Below, in pieces: positions 1-10,196 of a stretch of 64,000 nt of DNA. Position numbers and translations under genes: made by a program. Origin of the DNA: Taeniopygia guttata. Lineage: Eukaryota > Chordata > Aves > Passeriformes > Estrildidae. Every line of letters begins with the position of its first letter. Positions within the stretch are counted from its first letter, which is position 1. A model generated the notes under the pieces. That model had not been told where the DNA came from. It searched no databases and saw nothing but the letters and a program-made list of their open reading frames with translations. The stretch lies in assembly GCF_048771995.1 (NCBI RefSeq), contig NC_133027.1:58651501-58715500 (forward strand), written 5' to 3'.

Positions 1-1909
1 GAATGTGGATAACAAGGAATAGACTTGCTAGCAGGATGTCTGTTGTCCATCAAGTGGTGGAATACAAAGAGATATAAACAAGACACTTGTGGTATTGTAG
101 AACGTGACTGTACAAACAGGAGTGTGTCTAAACACAGCAATTACAGATATAGAGAGCATGCACTAAACAGATGGTGCTGATAATGATTTAAAGTTAGCAT
201 ATGGATAATGTTAACTCCTAAGAAAGAATGGTAGACACATGGTGGAAGAGAATATATAATAGATCAAGTTATTAAAAAAAAAATTGCCAGGAGAATTTTG
301 GTTTTGTGTGTCAGTTCCTGCATTTTTAGGTTTTTCTGCTTCAGCCAGTATTCCCCCATTGACTGTATTGAGGTTTTCCATTCTCATTAGCCATCTCACC
401 TTTGTCCCATGTTCAAAATCTTTGGAAGTATATTTCTTTTTTCACCTTATTATTAAGTTGAACTATCTTGGCCAAACAGGAGCTTCACTCCTCTTCTACT
501 TACACAGGAAAATCGCCCCACAACCCAAAACAAGCAAGCACTCACTATTTTACTGAGTGAAAACCACAAAGGGAACATTATCAAGAGGCACTCTTTTACT
601 TTTTGAATGTGCACAAGATGATCACTAAAATAATTTTTACAAGGGCTCACTGCTTTCCATTAACCTGGAGCCAGGTCCTTGCAGACTATGACCAAGAGTG
701 CTTAACACAGGCATGAAATGCTAAATAAAACAAATTCTCAGGGTGAATTCTTTGTACACAAAATGAAATGTGTGTGTTTTGAGGACCAGAACTGTTCAAT
801 TTAGATGCAGTTTATGAAACTGGGTTTATTTCACCCCTATGCACAGGCTGAGCCACACTTGTGAATATTTCCCTGCTTTTAAAATGAACAAAAAGCCAGC
901 CTGGTCTCTAAGGCAACTGCATACTTCTAAAACACAGAAGTAATTGCTGTTTGAATTTGTGCTGGAGATTGCTATGATTTGGGAATAATAGCCTAATAGT
1001 GACAGAAAAAGGACCGGAATATTTTTTCCTGACTCAGCTCTCTGTAACAGATTGCTCAATACTATTGACTAGTCAAAATGTAGAATTGAAATGGCTTTAA
1101 CTTCCACATCATAGCTGCCAAAAAATGCTGCCCATGCTGATTCTAGGAATATGGGGCCGAAAGAGGCCTCAGAGACAACAGAAGATTCATTTTGTGATAT
1201 AAACAGAAATATTTAAGTGAAACTGAGAATAATTTTGAGTTTTTAAATTAAAGACAAGAATCACAATATCCTACATTTGATATGTTGTTAGCCTAAATAT
1301 AGATGCCTGACATCCATTTCCTCTTATGCTGAAAGTATCAGGAAACCAAAGATCTTGACCACACAGTCACATTTCTGCAGAGCCAAAGCTTGCAATGTTT
1401 CTGCTATGAAACATGAATATGGAAGAAGTTGACATTCAGCTCTTCAGAGGAGATTTTACACATATTGGTATTTAAGCTCTCTCCTTAACTTCAGTAATTT
1501 AATTGACTTTTTTTCCTTATTGAACAGCTCAAGAAGGAACACACATGTTCACATTTACTTGCTGAGAAAATTGGGCTGGAAGCCTGTCCACTTTTTCTAT
1601 GCTGTTTCAGCTTGTAACCCATTTTTGCAGGTAGGCTTGCAGGCTGAAGTGGAGAAGGCAATGACTTCTTTGTGGATCACGCTTACTAGAGCCCACCAGG
1701 ACCCTCCTGCCTCTTGGTATTTAAATGAGGTTTATTCAGTAGCTGGAGATCAATGAGTTGTGTCAACTGGAACCTCAGACTTTGCCTTACCAGCAGGGTA
1801 GAAGTGCAGTGTATGCCAGTACAGGACAAGGTGCCTTACAGTGTGAATGCCGAGGATATCAGCAGCATTCTCCAGAAAAAAATCCCTAACCACTTGTATT
1901 TTCTTGCAG
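1..1909 (+). other. IYD: IYD intron 1 (3' part) or upstream sequence
   Basis: This stretch precedes the first visible IYD exon. The human protein has about 58 more N-terminal residues, including a single membrane anchor, and no reading frame here resembles them, so that exon probably lies before base 1 and this is intron. It ends in a good pyrimidine-rich acceptor (TTTTCTTGCAG). The frame is open from an ATG at 1753 straight through that acceptor into the exon, which is discussed as a finding. I see no repeat family in it. Confidence 0.6.
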
Positions 1910-2104
1910 AGGGTGAGGAAGAGTGGCAAGGACTTGAAGAAAATGTTGCCCATGTCCCCTTCACTGGCGAGCGCTACTCTGAGGCTGAAATGATTAAGAG
2001 GTCTCAGACATTCTATGAGCTTCTAAATAAGAGGCGATCTGTCAGGTTTCTCAGTGATGAGCCAGTCCCCAGGGAGGTTATCGATAATGTCATCAGAACA
2101 GCAG
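1910..2104 (+). CDS. IYD: IYD (iodotyrosine deiodinase), second coding exon
   Basis: IYD is an FMN enzyme of the nitroreductase fold. It uses NADPH-derived electrons to strip iodide from mono- and diiodotyrosine, so that the thyroid can reuse iodide; it is anchored in the plasma or endosomal membrane by its N-terminus. This exon runs from Glu59 to the first base of Gly124 (human numbering from memory, no gaps). It includes the linker helix and the motif NKRRSVRF. In the human enzyme Arg100, Arg101, Ser102 and Arg104 of that motif hold FMN, and all are kept here. The acceptor AG is at 1908-1909 and the donor reads GCAG/GTAGGT. One base of the first codon comes from the missing upstream exon, and the exon leaves one base of Gly124. 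Identification is near certain. Confidence 0.95.
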
Positions 2105-2934
2105 GTAGGTACTGAGTGGTTCAAGGTCTGGGAAAAAAAAAAAAAGGATCACCACTGCTGTTCAACTATGTAGCTGTGAAAAGGTGGTGTGGAAAAGCCA
2201 AGGGAACTGGAATTTTGCTTATGGTTTTCCTAGATTCACCTGTAGCTGGAATGAATTAGCACCCATCGACTTCAGCCAGGAGTGGCTTTGACTCTCATGA
2301 TTTCTCTTATTCTATGAGCCAGCTGCTACTACTATAGAAAACATTCCCAAGCTGCCTTAGAGAAAAGTTCAGTAGCATTTAGCAGGGTTAATAATCTAAA
2401 GAATCTCCACATTTGAGGTGCATTATTTTCCCTTTAAGAACTGTAATGAGCTTTGTTACTGCACTGTAAAGATTCTCCATGTCACTCTAATTAACTAGGC
2501 ATCATTAAAACACTGAGCATGTTTTGGCAAATGCAGCAAAGCAAACAAGTCTGGCGTGCAGATGAAGTACTTAGTAACCCTGAAAGCTTTGGACTGTGTA
2601 GAGAAAAAGAAAACAAAGGGAAGCATGAATGCCATCAGTTTTTACTGATCCTCCAGACCTGAGGAGAAGCCAGGTTCACAATATAAAAACACTTTCATAT
2701 ATCAGGAAAGTTCAAGCTGCTTATTCAGCATTTCTTGAACTAAAACAAATCCTTAGTATTGCATGCAAGTTCTTCTAATATTTTTAAATGTGTATGAGGG
2801 ACCAGAGAGATGTCAACAGTATTCTTAATCAATATATCTGTGAACCTGTGCAGATATATATTCTTCAGCTTCTTGCTTTTAACCTCTAGGCAGTTCAAAT
2901 ATTTCTCCAGTGGTGTTGGTGGGTGAGAAAGTAC

Positions 2935-2981
<47 letters not shown>

Positions 2982-3551
2982 TATAACATATATAATAGAT
3001 ATGTGCACACCTATGAACACCAACTGTCTTTGGGACAACAGATTCAAACCTGTATGCTCTATGGCAGATGTCTGTGTTGTACAGCTCCTTATCTTTGTCA
3101 GTCACTGACAGGTTACTACCGGTGATCACTCAGCCTTGTTTTCCTGAAAGCCATTATTTTCACCCTTTAGCTAAAACAACATATCAGAGTTGGCTGTATT
3201 CAAACAGAGCTCTGTTTTTGGTACAACTCTTTGTAATAGCATTACTGCATTCATATCTGTTGCACCATATCACTGCCTCATCATAAGAACCATCAAAAAA
3301 GGATTTTTTTACAAATCCTTAACACTGGCTTCCTGTAAAATGGCAGTATAAAAGGACTAACCTCTGTTCTTCAATGGGATTTCACATTCTCTGAGAACGT
3401 AATGGACAGGATTGTCTGCCAGAACTTAGTCCTTTTCTTCCCATCTCATCCACTTGCTTTCCTATTGCTCAGTTGGTCAGCCTAAAACCCACAAGGAAGA
3501 GCTGCCCACCCTCCTTCCTGGGTTTTTACTTTTCCCTGTTTTTATACGAAG
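2105..3551 (+). other. IYD: IYD intron between second and third coding exons
   Basis: The intron starts GTAGGT and ends GAAG. It holds an A-run near 2132-2144 and a TA dinucleotide array at 2939-2972. I see no other structure in it. The acceptor is weaker than the others: the bases before it (TATACGAAG) are poor in pyrimidines, although a T-rich run lies a little further upstream. Confidence 0.85.
2939..2972. repeat. (TA)17 microsatellite
   Basis: Seventeen uninterrupted TA units lie inside an IYD intron, followed by a decayed AT-rich tail to about 3000. Such arrays are usually length-polymorphic. Confidence 0.95.
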
Positions 3552-3711
3552 GTACTTCACCTAGTGGAGCACACACTGAGCCCTGGACTTTTGTGGTAGT
3601 GCAAGATCCGTATTTAAAACATAAAATTCGTGAAATTGTAGAAGAAGAAGAGGAAATCAACTACAAAAAAAGGATGGGAGACAGATGGGTTAATGACCTG
3701 AAAAGGCTGAG
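3552..3711 (+). CDS. IYD: IYD (iodotyrosine deiodinase), third coding exon
   Basis: This exon gives 52 whole codons, Thr125 to Leu176 in human numbering. It carries GAHTEPWTF, the core strand that packs by FMN, then the acidic helix [13 protein letters not shown]. In the human enzyme Glu157 and Tyr161 of this helix bind the amino and phenol groups of the iodotyrosine and close the active-site lid; both are present. The exon completes Gly124 with its first two bases (G+GT) and ends with two bases of Arg177. The donor is GAG/GTATGA. The main differences from human are conservative (for example Gln-Asp-Pro-Tyr for Lys-Asp-Pro-Asp before the helix), and there is no stop or frameshift. Confidence 0.96.
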
Positions 3712-4910
3712 GTATGAAAAGTCAATTACCTAAGGGATGTGAAGATAGCTGTTGTTTCAGTGGAGGAAAGATTTCTATAATTTTCTATTTCTTCCTCCCT
3801 CTCACTTTTAATGTTTTTCTAAAATCTATGTTTGGAAACAAAAGCTTCTAAATGTATGTAGGACTGTGCCTTGGTGTCTGGTTCATGAAATTGCTTCCAG
3901 TAAAAGGGATTACATGCTCTCTATTTTGAAAGTTTTCCAAGCACTTGGCTCCATCATTATTTTTTCCTACGTAACCTCTGCGGCTGAAACTTTGGTCCCA
4001 GATTTTTTCTGTTGTTTGCCAAACAGTCAAGCTCCCAAAGTCACTGGAAACTTTGCTACCAACTGAGGAAGCCCCAAGGCTTGTCCCTATCCAAGTGCTG
4101 AATTATGCAATATTTAATTGTTTCAAATGTCCTCCGAAGTCTGACTGACTTGCTTAACTTCACGCAATGGGAAGATGTCTACTGAGTCTTGGCTTGTCAA
4201 ATAGAGCACGTGCACAAAGTTTTGTAGGCTTGACTTGCCCTGCTTGTTTGATTATGTTACTATTTTTCAGGTGCTTAGGTGCTATGCAAATTTATGTGCT
4301 AAATGCCAAAGGTTCTTATGTTTTGAGTGACAACAGTAGAAAACACTAATTTTCTTGCCTAAATCCTATATCATGATTGTCATTTAAGAAATTTGGAACT
4401 GAATGAATTGTAACAGGGATTAAATACCCAGGAAAAGAATGACAATTTTTGCCATTGGAATATATTTAGGTTTAGACCTTAGACAAAATAGTTTTGAACT
4501 TTTCTGACAGCAGTCTTCCCTGCAATGAGAAAAAAGTTGGCACTGCTGGTAACAGGCAAATCTGCAAAATTCCAGGAATTAAATAATCACAAAGGCACAT
4601 GCTCATGAGGCCAGTTCATAGATAAGAGGTCAAGAGCTATCTCTTATTTGTATGTAATTCCACTCTTCAGAGTGAGCACATCAAATCCTCAGCAAATTTG
4701 TTGAAATTGAGAACTCTATTCAAGCTTTTTTTCCTTTCTGAAATGTTTCTATTTAAGGTGATAATATTTAATCCTTTTCAGTAAATGTTCTAAGGTTTAG
4801 TCTACTGCTATAATTGTCATATACCATTAGTGTCCCTTTGCAGACAGTAAATGTACCTTACAGGAAACTGAAAAGTTTGCAAAATAAATGTATTAAACAT
4901 TCTTTTGCAG
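3712..4910 (+). other. IYD: IYD intron between third and fourth coding exons
   Basis: A plain AT-rich intron with donor GTATGA and acceptor TTCTTTTGCAG. Short frames within it resemble no protein I know, and I see no repeat family. Confidence 0.85.
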
Positions 4911-5067
4911 AACAAATTGGATCAAAGAGTACTTGGACACTGCTCCATATTTGATTCTCATTTTCAAGCAGGTATATGGCCGGCTTCCAAATGGCAAAAA
5001 GAAGACCCACTACTACAATGAAATCAGTGTTTCCATTGCCTGTGGTATCCTGCTTGCTGCACTGCAG
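4911..5067 (+). CDS. IYD: IYD (iodotyrosine deiodinase), fourth coding exon
   Basis: The first base completes Arg177; then come 52 codons from Thr178 to Gln229 (human numbering). It contains [12 protein letters not shown], in which Lys182 is the third substrate-binding residue with Glu157 and Tyr161. It also contains [19 protein letters not shown], the long helix of the dimer interface that is strongly kept across the family. The acceptor is CTTTTGCAG and the donor GCAG/GTACAT, phase 0. The human enzyme has the loop HGFAANGKKKVHYY where this one reads [14 protein letters not shown], a mild change. The exon is intact. Confidence 0.96.
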
Positions 5068-6758
5068 GTACATTGACAGAACCAACATACTGTGAGTCAA
5101 TATATTAGTTTGGATTATCTACCAAGACTGTTCTGCCCAAATGTGAGTGGAACCTAGTTTAGATTTTAACATTTTCTATCTTATGAATTACTCCAATTCC
5201 TGGCAATATGTCTTAGTTTTGAGTTTTAATGTTATTCTACCCAGGCCTATATCTGAGAAGGTGATTCCTATCCTCAGTACTGGTCAACAGAAGAAAAATA
5301 TAATGTAGCTTTCAGAGTTGTCACTCTTTTCTCGGCACAGTCTTCAGCTCCTGTGGTTTCTGCCTTATGCTAACAGGGCTGACAGGCTCTTCAGAGTACC
5401 CAAGCACGACTGTGTGGTGCCACACTGGCCCCGTCTTTTCAGTAATCCCTATAAAACAGCTTGACACCAAACCACTTTTAGTATACAATGCTGAAAAAAA
5501 ATCAGGGACATATTCCACAGAACATGTTGTACTATTTCAATCAGTCTTTCTGAGATATTTCTGAAAGTGAACTGATCTGTAAAGCTCAGCATGTTTGACA
5601 CCAGCCAGTTAGATTTTCTCAGTAGTTTCTCAGTGCTCAGTTCTGCTTCTTGTACCTGATGTACTCACACAAGTGTTAAATAGAGAAGCTATTCTGATAG
5701 TTAACCTGGCCTGTCAGCAAGATAACAGCAAGGTGCCTCCTTTTATATTAGGCCAATTTCCTACCACGCACTGCCATTTCTCCTCCATTCTGTTTTGAAT
5801 GACACTTTCTTTCGTGCACTGCTGCTCCTCATGCACCATTCAGCACCACCAGTGTTTGCTCTAATCCTCTTGAGAAGATTATAGAGATTACTTTAACATG
5901 ATGGGTGCATTTCCTGGGCACCTCTCCTTGGCTGACTTGTATCTCAAAGCCTCCCAAAATGCTTGCATTTCATAGACAGAGAGACTGAAATCCACATGTG
6001 CAGTTCTCAGGAAGTGACTCAGCTGTGTGATCACACCTTGGATGATGTCAGTTCTTTATTGTTTGTCCAGATTTTTTTGGGGTTTTTGTGAGATTTTGAA
6101 TGAGAGGAAGAGTGATACATAGACTTATTTTGGGATTCTGAGGTAATCCATAACAATGGCCACTGTGAGAGATGCCAACAGACTGCTGTGACAACTTCTG
6201 AGGCAGAGCCTGTGCCCTCTGTCCCTGTGAGGTACAGTTCATGAGGAGGAACTCAAGTGTTCACAAGGCTGTAAGGCATCTTTCTGCCAGCTGTATGGAG
6301 GCAAGAACTGAAATAGTTCTCTGTAAGAGCCAGATCATAGAATCAGGGAATAATTTGGTTTGGAATGGATGTTTCAAGATCATCTAGTCCAATCACCAGC
6401 ACCATGGGATGACATTCCAATCATACCCCCACAATTGCCTCTCAGCTTCCCTGTGGCCATGGATTCCCCATCACACTGGCACAGCAGGCAGGCTGTGGCT
6501 CTACACTACACAGACATGGCAAGGCAGACTGTGCTGTTGCTGCAGTGGAGAAATGCTCTACTTCCCTGTAAGCAGAGCAAGCATCTTTTATGGTGCCACT
6601 GAGGCTGACAGTAAATCAGGTGTTCTAAAGGCTGCAGCAGGTCTAATGAAGCAACGTTTCCGGACTAGTTGACAGAAGGATGTGTACAGGTGTGGTGGGA
6701 AAAAACGCTACAAAGAAAGAGCACAGACCTCTGTCTCACTGTTGCTGTCTTGCTGCAG
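5068..6758 (+). other. IYD: IYD last intron
   Basis: Donor GTACAT, acceptor TTGCTGCAG. It holds one decayed CR1 3' end in reverse orientation (6333-6412). The stretch 6440-6670 is richer in GC and has several short open frames, but none resembles a protein, and it may be more of the same old repeat. Confidence 0.85.
6333..6412 (-). mobile_element. CR1 LINE 3'-end fragment (decayed)
   Basis: On the + strand the block reads ATCATAGAATCA, then GATCATCTAGTCCAATCA. This is the reverse complement of the usual bird CR1 tail, which ends in repeats of the ATTCTATGATTCTA type. It is short, 5'-truncated and diverged, as is normal for old CR1 copies. The inner boundary is uncertain. Confidence 0.75.
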
Positions 6759-6941
6759 AACGCGGGTCTGTGCACAGTGACCTCCACACCCCTGAACTGC
6801 GGCCCCCAGCTCCGGGTGCTGCTCCAGCGGCCAGCAAACGAGAAGCTCCTGCTGCTGCTCCCCGTTGGCTACCCCAAGGAAGATGCCACTGTGCCTGCGC
6901 TGAGGCGGAAGCCGCTGGAAGACATCATGGTGGTCATATGA
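6759..6941 (+). CDS. IYD: IYD (iodotyrosine deiodinase), last coding exon with stop
   Basis: Sixty codons and a TGA stop, matching human residues 230-289 in length. It begins [16 protein letters not shown]; the Thr just before the Pro corresponds to human Thr239, which contacts the flavin N5 and tunes one-electron transfer, and it is kept. It then has [21 protein letters not shown], the C-terminal arm that wraps over the partner subunit in the dimer. The coding exon is clearly richer in GC and CpG than the introns around it. With this exon the four visible exons give 231 residues, about 80 percent of the protein. The C-terminus reads DIMVVI. Confidence 0.97.
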   Translation, partial: NAGLCTVTSTPLNCGPQLRVLLQRPANEKLLLLLPVGYPKEDATVPALRRKPLEDIMVVI

Positions 6942-7330
6942 GCCCAGAGCCAGGAGAAGGAAGCAATCCTGTTGACAGCTGAAGATGTCACTGCTGTTTC
7001 TGTGCATTGTCCCCCTATGTCGCCGTTGCTCTGGCTGTTTGCACCTCCATTTCTTTTAGTGCTAGTAATCAACTAACAGCAGTGAGCAGTCGAGCACTGT
7101 GCTTTGGACAGCTGCTGTTACCTATCTGACCAGGGCATTGTTCCAGGGAATATGTACAATGACATTTAAATGATCTCATCACTTGATTTTTCTCATGCAT
7201 TGTAGGGACGAATCTCTTCTCGAACTGCAATATATATTTTTCTTATACTTATGTGATTGCCATTATACAGTTATTTTAACTTAAGAATTTTAATGAAGGT
7301 TGTATTAAAAGATACAAAGAAGTTAAACTG
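6942..7330 (+). terminator. IYD: IYD 3' UTR and poly(A) signal
   Basis: After the stop there is an AT-rich stretch without open frames. The only good poly(A) hexamer nearby is ATTAAA at 7304-7309, the most common variant of AATAAA. Cleavage would fall about 10-25 bases later. The exact end is inferred. Confidence 0.6.
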
Positions 7331-7719
7331 AGCTCCTATCTTGGTCAGTGCATGCTGTTTAAATGCCCCTTCCCCTTTAGTGTGTTCAGCTGTGTGTAGG
7401 AAGATGATATTTTCCTCCTATATGGTAGGATTTCTTCACTTGATTTATCTCAAAAACTTTCTCTGTACCGGGCTTTCTAAAACTATTGTGGCTACGAATG
7501 TCTCGTAGGTTGGGGGAAATTAAGTGGGAACAAGGCATTCAAATAATTTGCTTGTTACCATTTATTTGTACGTGCTCCAAGCACAGTTAGATCATGTGGT
7601 AGCTATCAGTCTTGTCCCCGGTACTTCGCTGCACCCACTGGAAGCTACTATTCTGGTTATCCTGTTCATACCTACAGCGACAGCAGTTTAACACCCTGAA
7701 ACTGAAACTGCTCCAGAGC

Positions 7720-7945
7720 CCGTGACACGCCAGCGGTGCTTTCACGCCAGCCCGGTCCGGGATGCGGGAGCGGCGCGCTGGAAGGGCTGTGCCGGTGCCC
7801 GGGCGGGCAGAGCCCCCTGGTGGGGCCCGGGTGCCGCCGGCTCCGCCTGCAGCGGGAGGGGAAACGCGTCCTTCCCGCAGGGCTCTGTTCGGGAAACGCT
7901 TCCCCACCCCGGTCTCTGCGGCATCCAGCGTCAGGCGCATTCAGC
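7720..7945. promoter_or_regulatory. CpG island downstream of IYD
   Basis: By hand I count about 27 CpG in about 226 bases, with very high GC. It includes GGCGCG, CCCGGG (twice), GGGCGGG-like and ACGCGT motifs, while the flanks are CpG-poor. It begins about 400 bases after the likely end of IYD. It could be a promoter of an unannotated transcript, a distal element, or a methylation-free CTCF site. Long frames on both strands here follow from the GC content and match no protein I know. Confidence 0.7.
7812..7824 (-). promoter_or_regulatory. CTCF-like motif
   Basis: On the - strand the core reads CCACCAGGGGGCT, which fits the vertebrate CTCF core CCASYAGRKGGCRS except at the thirteenth position. 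It sits inside the CpG island, where it could stay unmethylated and bound. Confidence 0.5.
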
Positions 7946-7965
7946 CAAATTGACTTCAGCCGTCC

Positions 7966-8515
7966 TTGCGGGGTGAGAGGCTGGAGAGCAGTGCCGTGGA
8001 AAGGGACCTGGGGGTCCTGGTCAGTGGCAAGTTGAACATGGGTCAGCAGTGCCCCGGCAGCCAGGAGGGCCAAGCATGTCCTGGGGGCATCAGGCACAGC
8101 ATGGCCAGCCAGGCAAGGGAGGGGATTGTCCCACTCTGCACTGGGACAGGCTCACCTCCAATGCTGGGGCAGTTTTGGGTATCACAGTATAAGACAAAAA
8201 GTTGTTAGAGAGCATCCAAAGGAAGAGCAACAAAGATGGTGAAGGAAGGACCTGAGAGAATGGCCTGAAGTTGTGTCAGGGATGTTTAGGTTGGTATAAG
8301 AAAGGGGTTCTTAATCCAGAGGGTGGCTAGACACTGGAACAGGCTCCCCAGGGAAATGGTCACAGCACCAAACCTGAAAGAGTTCAAGAAGCATTTGGAC
8401 AATGCTCTTGGACATTCGGTGCGATTCTTGGGGGTGGTGCTGTGCAGGGCCAGAAGCTGGACTTGATGATGCTTGGGGGTCCCTTCTAACTCAGGATATT
8501 TCTGTGTTCTGAGTT
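7966..8515 (+). mobile_element. CR1 LINE fragment with end of the reverse transcriptase frame and 3' UTR
   Basis: The left end translates as RLESSAVERDLGVLVSGKLNM, the classic C-terminal stretch of the CR1 second reading frame. The right part carries the usual CR1 3' landmarks: CAGAGGGTGGCTAGACACTGGAACAGG in pieces, GGCTCCCCAGGG, and GGGTCCCTTCTAACTCAGGATATT. The copy is 5'-truncated, has internal deletions and frame breaks, and cannot make a protein. Confidence 0.9.
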
Positions 8516-8544
8516 AACTCACTACTTATCTGAAGTCTAACCTG

Positions 8545-8627
8545 GTCCAGTGGAAGGCTCAGCAGGGGGACCGAAAGTACAGGATTTTTAAGGTTCCTTC
8601 CAATTCAAACTATTCTATGATTCTACA
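8545..8627 (+). mobile_element. Second CR1 3' tail
   Basis: GGTTCCTTCCAATTCAAAC followed by TATTCTATGATTCTA is the terminal CR1 sequence with its octamer-type ending. It lies just behind the larger fragment in the same direction, so it is either a second insertion or the true tail of the first copy after a rearrangement. Confidence 0.8.
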
Positions 8628-10130
8628 GGTCAAATCCCATTTACTATCACTTGTCAGCTGAGCAAGTGGAGCGGATAAAATTTTGGCCATGTCAATGCCT
8701 CTGTCATCTAGTGGGAAAAATTGTTTTCCTCTTTGACAGACCATTTTGCTTGTATTTAGCAGATGTGGTGATTTCTTTGTCTGTTGTACTAGCCTGTTTC
8801 ATGTTTTCAGTGGTACAGCTATGGCAGGAAGTTTTTTGTGCAGGCCTAGTCTGAGATCAGCTCTTATAACTACAGTCAAAGAAAATTAAAAAGGAAAAAA
8901 AAAAAAAAAGGAATTCCTGGATCTAAAATTTAGTAAGGGAGGTAGGGATGAACTGAACCAAGCCAAGAAGCCAAGGCTGATCAGCTGCAGGCGCCCAGTT
9001 GTCAGGAATACATATTGAAATCACTGTTGCAAATTTTCCTTCTGCGCAGATGCTGCTCTGCCCCATCATGCCCCTTCACCAGCAGTTTGTACCTGTTGGT
9101 ACTACTATGTTTTAATTCAGAGTTCACATCAACAAAGGGAGGACTGAATCTGTGTCAAGTTGCAATCTTTCCTACAGAAATAAACTCTCAGCTACGAAAT
9201 AAATTGCTTCTGCCTGGTCTCAGTCTACAAAATAAATGACACTCAGAGAAAATTTACTAAATGAATTCCGTTTCAAAGAGCAGGAGCTTGCATATATAAG
9301 GCTATTTCTAGTGTGGTTTCACAACTAAAAAACAAAGAACTAAAGCAGTCTAAAAAACACATTAAAAATTGTCACAATAAGAAGCATTGGTATATACCAA
9401 TATACCTCTTCACACCAAAGAAGCTTAATGGTTTTTGTTTTTTTTTTCATCTATGTGTTCATTCTGGACACTAAGATAAGCATAGCAGTTTAAAAACTCA
9501 AGCTCTCACACCTACTAGATGGGAAAGATTCTATCCAAAAAGCATTTCCAGAATCATGAAATATAAGTAAAATAAGCTGCTTTTTTCTTCTTTTGTTTTC
9601 TTCTTTCCCTCCCTTAAAAATGCTTATTCAAATGGAAATACTTCAGTAGTATTACTACTGCTGATGATACTGCAGAGTCTTTTGTAAATCATGTTAGTAC
9701 TCCTGTGTGACAAGCCTACTTGGAATTGCCACTGTTCTCTAATAAGTGCACTGTCTTTACTTAAAACACAATTAAATAATAATAAATTTTGCCTTTCCAT
9801 GCTGCTCACTGTTGACTAAAATGAAGGTTGGCATTTAAATTGTTTTACATTTAACTAGGGTTATCTTATTGGCATTTGTTCAATTTCAAGGTAAAAAAGT
9901 GTTTTTCTGCTATCTAAATGGACTTTCCCACATTTTCACTAGTGTCCCTTGCCTGTTGGCCTGGTGCCACCCATCTCCAAGAGAAGTCTGGCTTCATCTT
10001 CCCTGTGTCTTTCCATCAGGTAGCTGCAGACAGCAACTGGCTCTCTCCATGTCTGGGATCTTTCTTCCTTGAACTGCGTGGACTAATTTGTGTGTGTTCA
10101 AGGACTCTCGCTGTCTGAAATTTTCCCACA

Positions 10131-10196
10131 AATCAGGTGTAACATGGTGGGTTGTATTTTGCTCTTGAAATCAGGTGCAACAAGGTGGGTTGCATC
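10131..10196 (+). repeat. Imperfect direct repeat, 28-base unit at 38-base period
   Basis: AATCAGGTGTAACATGGTGG at 10131 is repeated as AATCAGGTGCAACAAGGTGG at 10169, and the similarity runs on through GGTTG. There are two copies only. Confidence 0.85.

Noticed and set aside
5839..5854. REST/NRSF site (TTCAGCACCACC)
   Set aside because: Only the left half of the RE1 motif fits; the right half GGACAG is missing.
7587..8097. Overlapping open frames of 80-141 codons on both strands around the CpG island
   Set aside because: High GC removes stop codons by chance, the frames lie on all strands at once, and one part is CR1-derived. None has a recognisable domain.
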